Notes: generated from the letters alone by a model not told the origin. Numbered from the stretch's first letter, positions 8,835-18,101 are shown. The stretch is 51,630 nt of DNA from an uncultured Hyphomicrobiales bacterium (GCA_903902915.1 CAIUWR010000069.1:1-51630), one strand, 5' to 3'. Numbers and translations are program-made.

Positions 8835-9604
8835 CCGACGCCGACATCGAATCCACCAAGGCTCCCTTGATGGAGCATCTGATCGAGCTGCGCGCGCGGC
8901 TCATCAAGGCCATGGTCGCCTTTCTCGTCGCTTTCATGGTCTGTTTCTACTTCTCCCATCACATCTACAATGTACTGATCGGACCCTTCGTGAGCGTGGT
9001 CGGGGCCGACAAGGCCAAGCTGATCGCGACGCATTTTCTGGAGCAGTTCTTCACCAATCTGAAGCTCTCCATGTTCGGCGCGGCCTTCATCGCCTTTCCG
9101 GTGATCGCGGGCCAGATCTACGCTTTCGTCGCGCCCGGCCTCTACAAGCATGAGCGCAATGCGTTTCTGCCCTATCTGATCGCCACGCCCATCTTCTTCG
9201 GCCTGGGGGTTGTGCTGGTCTATTTCGGCGTCATGCCCATGCTGATCCGCTTTTCGGTGAGCATGCAGCAGATCAACGAGCCGGGACAGGCGACCATCGA
9301 GCTCTTGCCCAAGGTGAGCGAATATCTCTCCTTGATCATGTCGCTGGTCTTCGCCTTCGGCATTGCGTTCCAGCTGCCGGTGATCCTGACGCTTCTGGGC
9401 CATATCGGCATCATCGACTCGGCGTTTTTGAAACAGAAACGCCGCTACGCCATAGTGATCATCACGATGGCCGCCGCCGTGCTGACCCCGCCCGACGTCA
9501 TCAGCATGATGGCGCTCGTGGTCCCCATGCTGCTGCTCTATGAAGGCGCGGTCTTCGCGGTGAGCCTCATCGAGAAAAAAGCCGCCAAAGCCTCCGCCAC
9601 GTGA
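8831..9604 (+). CDS. tatC: Sec-independent protein translocase subunit TatC
   Basis: Multi-spanning core receptor of the Tat translocase. The 257-residue product starts with the conserved cytoplasmic segment LMEHLIELRARL, then has six predicted membrane helices. Conserved blocks include FVAPGLYKHERNAFLP and the GIAFQLPVILTLLGHIGI loop. It ends RYAIVIITMAAAVLTPPDVISM...VPMLLLYEGAVFAVSLIEKK, a standard TatC C-terminus. The start overlaps the tatB stop by four bases. In many Hyphomicrobiales serS follows tatC. Here the next gene is an EamA-family exporter, so the conserved block ends at this point. Confidence 0.96.
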   Translation: MTDADIESTKAPLMEHLIELRARLIKAMVAFLVAFMVCFYFSHHIYNVLIGPFVSVVGADKAKLIATHFLEQFFTNLKLSMFGAAFIAFPVIAGQIYAFVAPGLYKHERNAFLPYLIATPIFFGLGVVLVYFGVMPMLIRFSVSMQQINEPGQATIELLPKVSEYLSLIMSLVFAFGIAFQLPVILTLLGHIGIIDSAFLKQKRRYAIVIITMAAAVLTPPDVISMMALVVPMLLLYEGAVFAVSLIEKKAAKASAT

Positions 9605-9729
9605 GGCGCGGCGGCCTTTGGGCCGCTCGCTGTCGACCATTTGCTGATTGCCGCGAGCGCACGACTCGTGATTGCGTGTCGGTTGCGAATGGTGAAGCTG
9701 CGGCGACGCTTGGCGAAGGGTGTTGCGCC

Positions 9730-10638
9730 ATGGGTGAGGGCAAGCGTATCGAAACCGCCCGCCGCATGAGCGCGCGCGACACCGTTCTGGCGGTGGCGGT
9801 GGCGGCTGTGTGGGGCCTGTGTTTCGTGCCCATCAAATGGGGCGTCACGGAAATTCCGCCCCTGATGTTCAGCGCCTTTCGCTTTTTCTTCGCCGCCGTG
9901 CCCGCCGTGCTGTTCGTGGCGCCGCCCCGTGCGCCGCTCCGTCTGGTCGTCGCCTATGGGCTGGCCATTGGCGTGGCGCAGTTCGGGCTGCTGTTCATCG
10001 CCATCAATCTGGGCATGCCGGTGGGGCTCTCCTCGCTGGTGATGCAGCTGCACGCCTTTTTCACGATCTTTCTGGCCTGGCTGCTGATGGGCGAGACGCC
10101 CACGCGGGCGCAACTGACCGGCGCTGCCATAGCCCTGGCGGGGGTGGCGTTGATCGGCGCCCAGCGGCTTGGCGGCGCGGCGCTGCTGCCCTTCGCGATC
10201 ACCATCGTGTCGGCCTTCTTCTGGGGCGTGGGCAATGTCATAGGCAAGAGGGCCGGGCAGGTTTCCGAGCGGCTGGACATGCTCGCCTTCATGGTCTGGT
10301 CGAGCCTGGCGGCGCCTGTTCCCTTGGTGGCCCTGTCGCTGCTGTTCGAAGGGCGGGCGGGGCTGGACGCGCTGCGCCACCCCAGCTGGTTCGGCCTCGC
10401 CTGCGCGGTGTTTCTGGCCTATGCGGCGACGCTGTTCGGCTTTGGCGTCTGGGGGAAGCTGCTCTCGCGCTACCCAGCCGCGCTTGCCGCCCCCTTTGCG
10501 CTTTTGGTGCCGGTGTTCGGCATGGCGAGCGCCGCGGCGATCTTTGGCGAGTCGGTGAGCCTGATGGAGTGGATGGGCGCCGCGCTGATTCTGGCGGGAC
10601 TGTGCGTCAACGGGATGGGGGGCATGGGCGGCGGGTAG
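9730..10638 (+). CDS. EamA/DMT-family exporter
   Basis: Predicted ten-helix inner-membrane transporter of the drug/metabolite superfamily, with two repeated EamA domains (about residues 15-145 and 160-300). Typical motifs are VWGLCFVPIKWGVTEIPPLMFSAFRFFFAA in the first repeat and AAPFALLVPVFGMASAAAIFGESVSL plus GAALILAGLCVNGMG at the end of the second. The closest well-known relative is EamA, an O-acetylserine/cysteine exporter, but substrate cannot be deduced. I start at the ATG at 9730 (302 residues, GAAGGG about 10 bases upstream); an ATG at 9766 is also possible. It follows tatC on the same strand and is convergent with the LprI-like gene. Confidence 0.88.
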   Translation: MGEGKRIETARRMSARDTVLAVAVAAVWGLCFVPIKWGVTEIPPLMFSAFRFFFAAVPAVLFVAPPRAPLRLVVAYGLAIGVAQFGLLFIAINLGMPVGLSSLVMQLHAFFTIFLAWLLMGETPTRAQLTGAAIALAGVALIGAQRLGGAALLPFAITIVSAFFWGVGNVIGKRAGQVSERLDMLAFMVWSSLAAPVPLVALSLLFEGRAGLDALRHPSWFGLACAVFLAYAATLFGFGVWGKLLSRYPAALAAPFALLVPVFGMASAAAIFGESVSLMEWMGAALILAGLCVNGMGGMGGG

Positions 10639-10652
10639 TCATTCTCCTGCCC

Positions 10653-11006
10653 CTAAAACTTCCCCGCGTCGATCAGCATCTTCGTGCGCTGCTGCGTCAA
10701 TTCGGCCAAGCAGGTGGAGCGGATGAGCGGCGCGATGGAGCCGCCTTCGAATTGCGCCGCGCGAAAGGCGCATTCTGCGTCGCGAAAGGCGATCCAGGCG
10801 CGTTGGGCCGCGATCAGCGCCTCGCTCTTTTGCAATTTGCGCCAGGCGCTGTTCAGCTCCTTGTCCGTTTGCGCATAATCGTTTGCGGCGCAGATGTTCA
10901 TCTGCGTCTGGGTGTCGCCCGGACAGGCCGCTTGTGCGGTTGGCGGGAAAGCGGCCGTCGCCATGAGAAAGAGGCCGATCATCGGCAGGCGTGATGTCCC
11001 GGACAT
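10653..11006 (-). CDS. LprI/DUF1311-family exported protein
   Basis: A 117-residue secreted or periplasmic protein. Residues 1-26 form a signal peptide ([20 protein letters not shown], cleavage after AQA). The mature part has the DUF1311/LprI pattern: an early Cys ([14 protein letters not shown]), then [25 protein letters not shown] and a final [15 protein letters not shown]. Four cysteines in conserved positions suggest two disulfides. The family includes the mycobacterial lysozyme inhibitor LprI, but most members are uncharacterized, so the function is open. AGGGAG lies about 8 bases upstream of the ATG. It lies 12 bases downstream of the solute-binding-like gene on the same strand, so the two are probably co-transcribed. 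Confidence 0.85.
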   Translation of the reverse strand: MSGTSRLPMIGLFLMATAAFPPTAQAACPGDTQTQMNICAANDYAQTDKELNSAWRKLQKSEALIAAQRAWIAFRDAECAFRAAQFEGGSIAPLIRSTCLAELTQQRTKMLIDAGKF

Positions 11007-11018
11007 GGATTGGCTCCC

Positions 11019-11720
11019 TCAGGCCTGCGTCAGTTTGGCCGGAATCTCAGCCTCGCGCATGTCATTCGCGTCGAGGATCGCGCGCAGGCGCCCGTCTTGC
11101 GCGCAGCGGCGCAGAAAGACGCTCACCGTCCGCAGCATGGCGCCGTGACCCTTGGGAACCGCCGCCGCCGTCTTCGCCTCGAAGAAGCGCCCGGGCAGCA
11201 CGCGCGAGCCCGGCAGATCGCGGGACAGGCGCTCCAGCCCATCGCGGCTCATGGCGAAAGCGTCGCCCTCGCCTGTGCGCAGGGCTTCCATGATTTCAGC
11301 CATGGTGGGATAGCCGCGCAGCTGCGTGCGCTTCAGAAAAGCGGCGGCGGCGCGGCCTGTCGTGGTGTTGGCGACCGCGATGGGGCGCAGGCCGGGCGCG
11401 TCCACATCGGCCTGCGTTTCCAGCGCCAGCCCCGGCCGCACGAGCCAGGTCGATTCGGAGGCGTTGTAGACGGGGCCGAAGTCGAGCTTTTGCGCGCGGG
11501 CGTCATCCATGGGGATGAAGGTGACGTCCCAGGCGCCCCGCGCGGCGTCTTCGGTGATCTCGTTGGAATTGGGATAGGGCAGAATCTGCGCGCTCCGGCC
11601 GAGGTCTGCGGCCAGCGCATGGGCGAGATCCACGGTGACGCCGCTGTGCGCGCCGCTTTCGTCCTGCGAAGCCCAGAAGGCGCCCCCTGCGGCGCTGATG
11701 GCGATGGCGACCCGAAGCAT
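11019..11720 (-). CDS. Solute-binding-protein-like (SBP_bac_3 fold), no signal peptide
   Basis: A 233-residue protein resembling family 3 amino-acid ABC-transporter binding proteins. It begins directly at the first beta strand ([19 protein letters not shown]), then [51 protein letters not shown] and [17 protein letters not shown]. These are the usual ligand-pocket landmarks, including an Arg in the place of the carboxylate-binding residue (MDDARA). No N-terminal signal peptide is visible from the ATG at 11720, which has AAGGGGG about 5 bases upstream. No permease or ATPase gene is adjacent. It may be a cytoplasmic sensor-like or orphan binding protein, or the annotated start may be wrong. It is followed by the LprI-like gene and is divergent from aat. 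Confidence 0.8.
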   Translation of the reverse strand: MLRVAIAISAAGGAFWASQDESGAHSGVTVDLAHALAADLGRSAQILPYPNSNEITEDAARGAWDVTFIPMDDARAQKLDFGPVYNASESTWLVRPGLALETQADVDAPGLRPIAVANTTTGRAAAAFLKRTQLRGYPTMAEIMEALRTGEGDAFAMSRDGLERLSRDLPGSRVLPGRFFEAKTAAAVPKGHGAMLRTVSVFLRRCAQDGRLRAILDANDMREAEIPAKLTQA

Positions 11721-11831
11721 GTTTCCCCCTTCTGCTGTGCGTCTCGACATCTGGCAGGGCGGGGGCGTCGTGGCCAGCGGAAATTTGCTGCGGCCCTTGA
11801 CCCCAGGCTCCGTCCGCACCACCCTTTGGCC

Positions 11832-12494
11832 ATGTCCACGACCCAGTCCTTTGAAATCACGCCCCAGGTGCTGCTGCGCGCCTATTCCATCGGCATGTTT
11901 CCCATGGCCGATTCCGCTGAGGATCCGACCCTGTTCTGGGTGGATCCGGAGGAGCGGGGGATTTTTCCGCTCGATGGGCTCATCGTGTCCCGCAGCCTCG
12001 CCAAACTCGTGCGTTCGGATCGCTACGAGGTGCGGGTCGATCAGGATTTCGATGCGGTCATCGAGGGCTGTGCGGGGGGCGGCGCGGATCGGCCCAAGAC
12101 CTGGATCAATCAGCGCATCCGCAAGCTCTACGGCGACCTCTTCCATCAAGGCTTCGTCCATACGGTCGAGGCCTGGCGGGATGGCGAATTGGTCGGCGGG
12201 CTTTACGGGGTGCAGATGGGCGGCGCCTTTTTCGGCGAGAGCATGTTCCACACGGCGCGCGACGCCTCCAAGGTGGCGTTGGTGCATCTGGTCGCGCGGC
12301 TGCGCGCGGCGGGCGCCAGCCTGCTCGACACCCAGTTCGTGACGCCGCATCTGGAGACGCTCGGGGCCATCGAGATTCCACGCGCCGAATATCATCGCAG
12401 GCTCGATGAAGCCCTCGGTAGCGCGGCGGATTTCTATGTCTGGCCGAAAGACGAGCCCGTCAGCGGCGCGCGGGCGCTCAAAGCGCTCGATTGA
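11832..12494 (+). CDS. aat: Leucyl/phenylalanyl-tRNA--protein transferase
   Basis: Cytoplasmic enzyme that adds Leu or Phe from charged tRNA to proteins with N-terminal Arg/Lys, marking them for ClpAP through ClpS (N-end rule). The 220-residue product has the Aat hallmarks: [76 protein letters not shown] and [22 protein letters not shown] start at the ATG at 11832 ([12 protein letters not shown]); the longer open frame upstream is not Aat-like. It is convergent with the DUF2155 gene with no gap: its TGA at 12492-12494 abuts the other stop, forming TGATCA. aat, DUF2155 and NDUFA12 genes cluster in many Hyphomicrobiales. Confidence 0.95.
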   Translation: MSTTQSFEITPQVLLRAYSIGMFPMADSAEDPTLFWVDPEERGIFPLDGLIVSRSLAKLVRSDRYEVRVDQDFDAVIEGCAGGGADRPKTWINQRIRKLYGDLFHQGFVHTVEAWRDGELVGGLYGVQMGGAFFGESMFHTARDASKVALVHLVARLRAAGASLLDTQFVTPHLETLGAIEIPRAEYHRRLDEALGSAADFYVWPKDEPVSGARALKALD

Positions 12495-13226
12495 TCAGCG
12501 TTGCGGATCGGCCGTGGCGGGGAAGTAGGTTTGCGAGGGTTGCCGACGCGCTGGAATATTGGCGGGCGGCAGGAGATCGCCGCCCGCGTCAGGCCGCGCT
12601 GCGGCGGCGGGGCGGGGCGGCAAGGGTTGCGCGCCGGGGGCGCCGGGCAGGGATGCGGGGGCCGACCCGGAGGGCGCAGCCAGCGGCGCCGTCATTACGG
12701 CGGCGCCGGGTGCTGCTGTTGCGGGCCTGACCTGCTGCTGTTGCTGGCGCGGACGCGGCTGCGCGCCGGGCTTGGTGACGGTGGCCGGTTCTTCCGGGGG
12801 CAGGCCTGCGACGGCCTCGTGGATGATGTCCTTGCCGCCGATGCAGTCGGTCACCCACACGTCATAGACCGGATGTTCGACGCCGTTCAGGCCGGGGCTG
12901 GCGGCGAACATCCAGCCTGAGAAAATCCGCTTGTACTCGTCAGCGCCCAGAACCTCGTCCACCTCCGCGAAGCCCAGCGTCAGCGGCGCTTCTGTCGGGG
13001 GGCGCGTGTAGCAGGCGCGCGGCGTGATTTGCAGGGTGCCGAACTGCACCGTCTCGTCGATGGCCACGTCGAAGGCGATGATTCGGCCGGTGATCTTGTC
13101 CAGCCCGGCGAAGCGGGCGATGGGATGTTTGATCTTGTCCGCCAGCGCGCCAAGGGGCGCAAAACAAAGCGCGGCTGCCGTCAACGGCGCGGCGATTCGC
13201 AGGATGCGGGAATGCAGGAACGTCAT
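12495..13226 (-). CDS. DUF2155-domain exported protein
   Basis: A 243-residue periplasmic or outer-surface protein of unknown function. It has a signal peptide (about 1-29, ending PLGALA), then a DUF2155 domain at about 30-150: KITGRIIAFDVAIDETVQFGTLQITPRACYTRPPTEAP, EVDEVLGADEYKRIFSGWMFAASPGLNGVEHPVYDVWVTDC. The two Cys (ACY and TDC) could form a disulfide. The C-terminal about 90 residues are Pro/Gln/Ala-rich and disordered-looking (PRQQQQQVRPA). DUF2155 genes lie next to NDUFA12 and aat in alphaproteobacteria, as here, but no biochemical role is established. The ATG at 13226 is the natural start. Confidence 0.9.
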   Translation of the reverse strand: MTFLHSRILRIAAPLTAAALCFAPLGALADKIKHPIARFAGLDKITGRIIAFDVAIDETVQFGTLQITPRACYTRPPTEAPLTLGFAEVDEVLGADEYKRIFSGWMFAASPGLNGVEHPVYDVWVTDCIGGKDIIHEAVAGLPPEEPATVTKPGAQPRPRQQQQQVRPATAAPGAAVMTAPLAAPSGSAPASLPGAPGAQPLPPRPAAAARPDAGGDLLPPANIPARRQPSQTYFPATADPQR

Positions 13227-13319
13227 GATCTGCCGATACCACGCTGGTGAAGCGGAACAAAAGGGAGCGAAACCATCAGCGCATCGTGGCGGCGCATAGC
13301 GGCGAAATCATGCCAGGCC

Positions 13320-13391
13320 TCAAGCGAAGCGCACCTTCGCCCAGGCCAGCAGCACGATCAGGCAAAGGCAGGTGCGTAGCGCCTCGCTCAT
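13320..13391 (-). CDS. Possible 23-residue hydrophobic peptide overlapping the NDUFA12 stop
   Basis: An ATG at 13391-13389 overlaps the NDUFA12 stop codon as ATGA and opens a 23-codon frame ending TGA at 13322-13320. The peptide has a 13-residue hydrophobic core (CLCLIVLLAW) with basic residues on both sides (RT before, K and R after), like a single-pass membrane miniprotein. The only support is the ATGA coupling and the composition. Such frames occur by chance, so it is a candidate only. It lies between NDUFA12 and the DUF2155 gene. Confidence 0.25.
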   Translation of the reverse strand: MSEALRTCLCLIVLLAWAKVRFA

Positions 13392-13798
13392 GCGCCAGGC
13401 TGCCAGGCCTTGTAATCGCCGGTGGCGGCGGGACGCGCCGCTTCGCGCAGGGTCGAGCCGGAGGGACGATAGGCCTGCGGCGTGCCGGTCAGGTTGGGCA
13501 GATGCGGCAACTGCCAGTCGCGCGCCTCATAGGTCTCGTCCGTGGGGGGCGTGTCCACCGTATGGTGCAGCCAGCCGAACCAGCCGGGCGGCGTCTGCGA
13601 GGCTTCGCTCTCGCCCGCATAGATCACCCAGCGACGCTCGAAGCCCAGGGCCGGGTCGATGGCGCCGCCTTTGGTGCGGTAATAGATATTGCCGAACTCG
13701 TCCGCGCCCACGCGCTCGCCAAAGCGCCAGGTGTGGAAGCGGGTGTTGAGGGTCTGCCCGTTCCACCAGGTGAAAATCTGGATGAGCCACGCCAGCAT
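13388..13798 (-). CDS. NADH:ubiquinone oxidoreductase accessory subunit, NDUFA12 family
   Basis: A 136-residue homologue of the mitochondrial complex I supernumerary subunit B17.2/NDUFA12, present in alphaproteobacterial complex I. Typical blocks are the N-terminus LAWLIQIFTWWNGQTLNTRFHTWRFG (split here by ordinary residues), then GERVGADEFGNIYYRTK, RRWVIYAGE, SQTPPGWFGWLHHTVDTPPTDE and the terminal GDYKAWQPGA. The ATG at 13798 gives the canonical MLAWLIQ start; upstream in-frame sequence is unlike the family. It is far from any nuo operon, as in other members of this group, and is followed on the same strand by DUF2155. Confidence 0.93.
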   Translation of the reverse strand: MLAWLIQIFTWWNGQTLNTRFHTWRFGERVGADEFGNIYYRTKGGAIDPALGFERRWVIYAGESEASQTPPGWFGWLHHTVDTPPTDETYEARDWQLPHLPNLTGTPQAYRPSGSTLREAARPAATGDYKAWQPGA

Positions 13799-14041
13799 GA
13801 TCGGTTCCGTCGGATGCGGGCCTGCGGCCCTGAAAGCGGGCGGACTATGGCGATCCGGCGCGCCCCTGTCCAGTGCGCGTCCCTCGCCGGCCCCAGCCGC
13901 GACACAATGCGCCAGCCTGACAGGGCTTTTCAAAGCAGGCGATTCGGCTGCACCATAGGTAAGTTGGTGGGAATTGTCCGCGCGCAGGCGCCGTGATCCC
14001 CGGTTTCCACAGGCCAGCCCCCCGGTTTTTCCGAGCCTTTC

Positions 14042-14088
14042 GCACAATATCTAGTGCCTCTGGCGAATTTGCGCACAAGCGCTTGACG
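14042..14088 (+). promoter_or_regulatory. Tandem NrdR boxes upstream of nrdJ
   Basis: Two 16-base elements start exactly 31 bases apart, about three helical turns, the usual phasing of NrdR boxes. The first, GCACAATATCTAGTGC at 14042-14057, matches the known consensus acaCwAtATaTwGtgt at nearly all core positions. The second, GCACAAGCGCTTGACG at 14073-14088, keeps the outer CACAA/TTG half-sites but has a GC-rich centre. The second box overlaps the likely -35. NrdR is the ATP/dATP-responsive repressor of ribonucleotide reductase genes; its gene is not in this window. Confidence 0.72.
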
Positions 14089-14112
14089 GGGCGGGGATCC
14101 CGGCACTAATTT
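14083..14112 (+). promoter_or_regulatory. Likely sigma-70 promoter of nrdJ
   Basis: TTGACG at 14083-14088 is a good -35. With 17 or 18 bases of spacing, CTAATT or TAATTT at 14106-14112 can serve as the -10. The -35 lies inside the second NrdR box, so bound repressor would occlude RNA polymerase. Transcription would start near 14120, leaving a leader of about 160 bases before the nrdJ ATG at 14282. The leader contains GC hairpins but I could not match a riboswitch to it. Confidence 0.5.
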
Positions 14113-14281
14113 GCGTCAATGCCTGAACGGACGTCCGCGCCCTCTTCGAGGGACGCGCTGACGAGTTTCGGTTTGTAAGGTCGCCCGCTGTCTGTCGGAG
14201 GCCACGCGTTTACGACAATCACACAGGGGCTGGGCCGCGAAGGCGGCCGGACGCGGGCTTTCGCCTGCGATTCAACGGGAT

Positions 14282-17200
14282 ATGAACATGCGGATCGAAC
14301 GTCGTTATACGAAGGCAGGGCAGTCGGCTTATGCGGAAATCGAATTCCGCAAGGCGAAGAGCGAGATCCGCAACCCCGATGGTTCGGTCGTCTATTCCCA
14401 GGACAATATCGACGTTCCCACGTCGTGGAGCCAGGTCGCGACCGACGTGCTCGCGCAGAAATATTTCCGCAAGGCTGGCGTGCCGCGCGCCCTGAAGAAG
14501 GTCGAGGAAAACGACGTTCCTTCCTTCCTGTGGCGCTCCGTGGCTGACGAGGCCGCGCTTGAAGCTTTCCCCGAGGCCGAGCGTTTCGGCTCCGAGCGCA
14601 CCGCCACCGACGTGTTCGACCGTCTGGCCGGCACCTGGACCTATTGGGGCTGGAAGGGCCGCTATTTCGACACCGAGGAAGACGCTTCGGCCTTCTATGA
14701 CGAAATGCGCTTCATGCTCGCCACCCAGAAGGCGGCGCCCAATTCCCCGCAGTGGTTCAACACCGGCCTGCATTGGGCCTATGGCGTCGACGGTCCCAGC
14801 CAGGGCCATCACTATGTCGATCCCTTCACGGGCGAGCTGACGCAGTCCAAGTCGTCTTACGAGCATCCCCAGCCGCATGCCTGCTTCATCCAGTCCGTCG
14901 CCGACGATCTGGTGAACGAGGGCGGCATCATGGACCTGTGGGTGCGCGAAGCGCGCCTCTTCAAATATGGTTCGGGCACCGGCTCCAACTTCTCGGCCCT
15001 GCGCGGCGAGAACGAGCGCCTGTCGGGCGGCGGTCGGTCCTCCGGCCTGATGTCCTTCCTGAAGATCGGCGACCGGGCTGCGGGCGCCATCAAGTCGGGC
15101 GGCACCACGCGCCGCGCCGCCAAGATGGTGGTGGTCGACGCCGACCATCCGGATATCGAGGCCTATATCGACTGGAAGGTGAAGGAGGAGGAGAAGGTCG
15201 CCTCGCTCGTCACCGGCTCCAAGATCGTCAAGAAGGCCATGAAGGCCGTGATGAAGGCCTGCGTGAATTGCGAAGGCTCCGGGGACGATTGCTACAATCC
15301 CGAGAAGAACCCCGCTTTGAAGAAGGCCATCAAGGCCGCGCGCCGCGATCAGGTTCCGGACAACTATATCAAGCGCGTGATCCAGTTCGCCCATCAGGGC
15401 TTCAAGGACATCCAGTTCGACACCTATGACACGGACTGGGATTCCGACGCCTATCTGACCGTTTCCGGCCAGAACTCGAACAACTCCGTTCGCGTCACCG
15501 ACGACTTCCTGCGCGCCGTCGAGACCGGGGCCGACTGGGATCTGATCCGCCGCACCGACGGCAAGCTGCACAAGACCCTGAAGGCGCGCGACCTCTGGGA
15601 CAAGATCGGCTACGCTGCCTGGGCCTCCGCGGATCCGGGCATCCAGTATCACACCACCATCAATGACTGGCACACCTGCCCGGCGTCGGGTCCGATCAAT
15701 GCGTCGAACCCCTGCTCGGAATATATGTTCCTCGACGACACCGCCTGCAATCTCGCGTCCCTGAACCTGCTTCAGTTCCGTGATGCGGCGACCGGCCTTG
15801 TGGACATCGCCGCCTACGAGCACGCCGTGCGTCTGTGGACCATGGTGCTCGAAATCTCGGTGATGATGGCGCAGTTCCCCTCCAAGGAAATCGCGCGTCT
15901 GTCCTATGACTACCGCACCCTGGGCCTGGGCTACGCCAATGTCGGCGGGCTGCTCATGTCGTCCGGCATGTCCTATGACTCCGACGAGGGCCGCGCGATC
16001 ACCGCCGCGCTCACCGCGATCATGACCGGCGTGTGCTACGCCACCTCCGCCGAAATGGCCAAGGAGCTGGGAACCTTCCCCGGCCACAAGCCCAACGCCG
16101 ACCATATGCTGCGCGTCATCCGCAACCATCGCCGCGCCGCTTATGGCGAGACGAGCGGTTACGAGAAGATCTCCGTCAATCCGGTTCCCCTCGACATCGC
16201 GTCGCTGAAGGACAAGCGTCTGGCGGAAGCGGCGCAGCGCGCCTGGGATCAGGCCCTGGCGCTGGGCGAGAAGCATGGCTATCGCAATGCGCAGGTCTCG
16301 GTCGTCGCCCCCACCGGCACGATTGGCCTTGTGATGGATTGCGACACCACGGGCATCGAGCCGGACTTCGCGCTGGTGAAGTTCAAGAAGCTCGCGGGCG
16401 GCGGTTATTTCAAGATCATCAACCATGCGGTGCCCGAGGCGCTGCGCGTGCTGGGCTATCGCCCGCATGAGATCGCCGAGATCGAGGCTTTCGCGGTGGG
16501 TCACGCCTCCATGCGGCAGTCGCCCGGCGTCAACCACACGAGCCTGCGGGCGCGCGGCTTCACCGATGAGAAGCTGGAAGCGCTCGAAGGCACGCTGGCC
16601 AGCGCCTTCGACATCAAGTTCGTCTTCAACAAATGGGCGCTGGGCGCGGACTTCCTGACAGGCACGCTGAAAGTGCCCGCCGAGAAGCTCGACGATCCGA
16701 GCTTCGAGCTTCTGCCCTTCCTCGGCTTCTCCAAGGCGGAGATCGAGGCGGCGAACATTCACGTCTGCGGCGCCATGACTCTGGAAGGCGCGCCGCATCT
16801 GAAGGTGGAGCATTACGCGGTCTTCGATTGCGCCAACCCCTGCGGGCGCACCGGCAAGCGGTATCTCTCCGTCGAGAGCCACATCCGCATGCTGGCGGCG
16901 GCGCAGCCCTTCATCACAGGCGCCATCTCCAAGACCATCAACATGCCCAACGACGCGACCGTCGAGGATTGCAAGGAAGCCTATATGCTCTCCTGGCGCC
17001 TCGGCCTGAAGGCCAACGCGCTCTATCGCGACGGCTCGAAACTGTCGCAGCCCCTCAACTCGCAGCTCATCGAAGATGACGGCGAGGATGAGGAGGATGG
17101 CGTCGAGGCGCTGGTGGCCATGTCCGCCACCGCCAAGGCGGCGCATCTGTCCGAGCGCATCGTCGAGAAGATCGTCGAGCGCGTGCAGGTGGAGCGCACC

Positions 17201-17980
17201 CGCGAGCGCGAGCGTCTGCCCGATCGCCGCAAGGGCTATACCCAGAAGGCGGTGGTCGGCGGCCACAAGGTCTATCTGCGCACCGGCGAATATGAAGATG
17301 GCCGCATCGGCGAGATCTTCATCGACATGCACAAGGAAGGCGCCGCCTTCCGCTCGTTGATGAACAATTTCGCCATCGCGATTTCGGTCGGCTTGCAATA
17401 TGGCGTGCCGCTTGAGGAATATGTGGACGCCTTCACCTTCACCCGCTTTGAACCGGCGGGCTTCGTGCAGGGCAACGAGGCGATCAAGAACGCCACCTCG
17501 ATCCTCGACTATGTGTTCCGCGAACTCGCCATCTCCTATCTGTCGCGCAACGATCTCGCCCATGTGGATGTGAGCGAAATCGGCGAGACCGTGATGGGCA
17601 AGGGCGAAGACCAGAGCCGCCCGCCGGCCAGCCAGAGCACGCTTGTGTCTTCGGGCTTCGTGCGCGGCAAGCATGAGAAGCTGATGCTGGTGCAGGGCAC
17701 CGGGACGCATGGCCCCGCCATCGTGCCCACCGCCTTCGCCCCGACGCCGGCTTCGGTGACGGAACTGCACGGGGAACTCCCCACGCTGGACTGGCAGGCC
17801 CCCGCCGCCGCCACGACCCGCGCAGCCCCCGCCCGCGACGCTATGGCCGACAAACGCGCGGAAGCGCGGATGAAAGGCTATGTGGGCGAAAGCTGCCCCG
17901 AATGCGCGAACTTCACGCTGGTGCGCAACGGGACATGTTTGAAGTGCGACACTTGCGGCAGCACGACGGGGTGTTCTTGA
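14282..17980 (+). CDS. nrdJ: Vitamin B12-dependent (class II) ribonucleoside-diphosphate reductase
   Basis: Reduces ribonucleotides to deoxyribonucleotides using adenosylcobalamin to generate the active-site thiyl radical; needs no oxygen. The 1232-residue length matches alphaproteobacterial NrdJ. Visible landmarks include the N-terminal extension, [22 protein letters not shown] (about 235), the active-site [20 protein letters not shown] (about 480), [20 protein letters not shown] (about 675) and a C-terminal TSCPD-like domain ([20 protein letters not shown]). A terminal Cys-rich tail carries CPEC, CLKC and CGSTTGC and shuttles electrons to the active site. Its promoter carries tandem NrdR boxes and a strong intrinsic terminator lies 85 bases after the stop, so it is monocistronic. 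Confidence 0.97.
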   Translation: MNMRIERRYTKAGQSAYAEIEFRKAKSEIRNPDGSVVYSQDNIDVPTSWSQVATDVLAQKYFRKAGVPRALKKVEENDVPSFLWRSVADEAALEAFPEAERFGSERTATDVFDRLAGTWTYWGWKGRYFDTEEDASAFYDEMRFMLATQKAAPNSPQWFNTGLHWAYGVDGPSQGHHYVDPFTGELTQSKSSYEHPQPHACFIQSVADDLVNEGGIMDLWVREARLFKYGSGTGSNFSALRGENERLSGGGRSSGLMSFLKIGDRAAGAIKSGGTTRRAAKMVVVDADHPDIEAYIDWKVKEEEKVASLVTGSKIVKKAMKAVMKACVNCEGSGDDCYNPEKNPALKKAIKAARRDQVPDNYIKRVIQFAHQGFKDIQFDTYDTDWDSDAYLTVSGQNSNNSVRVTDDFLRAVETGADWDLIRRTDGKLHKTLKARDLWDKIGYAAWASADPGIQYHTTINDWHTCPASGPINASNPCSEYMFLDDTACNLASLNLLQFRDAATGLVDIAAYEHAVRLWTMVLEISVMMAQFPSKEIARLSYDYRTLGLGYANVGGLLMSSGMSYDSDEGRAITAALTAIMTGVCYATSAEMAKELGTFPGHKPNADHMLRVIRNHRRAAYGETSGYEKISVNPVPLDIASLKDKRLAEAAQRAWDQALALGEKHGYRNAQVSVVAPTGTIGLVMDCDTTGIEPDFALVKFKKLAGGGYFKIINHAVPEALRVLGYRPHEIAEIEAFAVGHASMRQSPGVNHTSLRARGFTDEKLEALEGTLASAFDIKFVFNKWALGADFLTGTLKVPAEKLDDPSFELLPFLGFSKAEIEAANIHVCGAMTLEGAPHLKVEHYAVFDCANPCGRTGKRYLSVESHIRMLAAAQPFITGAISKTINMPNDATVEDCKEAYMLSWRLGLKANALYRDGSKLSQPLNSQLIEDDGEDEEDGVEALVAMSATAKAAHLSERIVEKIVERVQVERTRERERLPDRRKGYTQKAVVGGHKVYLRTGEYEDGRIGEIFIDMHKEGAAFRSLMNNFAIAISVGLQYGVPLEEYVDAFTFTRFEPAGFVQGNEAIKNATSILDYVFRELAISYLSRNDLAHVDVSEIGETVMGKGEDQSRPPASQSTLVSSGFVRGKHEKLMLVQGTGTHGPAIVPTAFAPTPASVTELHGELPTLDWQAPAAATTRAAPARDAMADKRAEARMKGYVGESCPECANFTLVRNGTCLKCDTCGSTTGCS

Positions 17981-17983
17981 GTT

Positions 17984-18044
17984 GTTGCGTGCGCGTTGAG
18001 TGAGTTTGGGTTGCGTGCGTGTGGCGTTGAGTTGCGTGAGTGAG
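17984..18044. repeat. GT-rich degenerate direct repeat after nrdJ
   Basis: Just after the nrdJ stop, GTTGCGTGCG occurs at 17984 and again at 18010. Both are followed by TTGAGT-type variants and a third GTTGCGTGAGTGAG near 18031. The tract is almost free of A/C on the plus strand and has no coding signal. It looks like slippage-derived low-complexity sequence in the 3' untranslated region of nrdJ. Confidence 0.55.
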
Positions 18045-18065
18045 CGTAGCAAGTAACATCAATGG

Positions 18066-18101
18066 CAGCGGGGTCGACTTGGTCGATCCCGCTGATTTTT
18101 T
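18066..18101 (+). terminator. Intrinsic terminator of nrdJ
   Basis: Stem CAGCGGGGTCGAC at 18066-18078 pairs with GTCGATCCCGCTG at 18082-18094 over 13 bp with one G-U pair and a 3-base loop. It is followed by ATTTTTT. This is a textbook rho-independent terminator, 85 bases after the nrdJ stop. It also isolates the AT-rich orphan gene that follows. Confidence 0.88.

Noticed and set aside
14110-14281. Possible cobalamin riboswitch in the leader of the B12-dependent reductase
   Set aside because: I looked for the B12 box (GCCACTG) and the preceding conserved core. GAGGCCACGCG near 14199 only vaguely resembles it and the other conserved segments are missing. NrdR boxes explain regulation better.
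14219-18052. Very long minus-strand open frame opposite nrdJ
   Set aside because: It is the antisense shadow of a high-GC gene: His/Gly/Asp/Arg-rich, no family pattern, while the plus strand encodes an unmistakable class II reductase.
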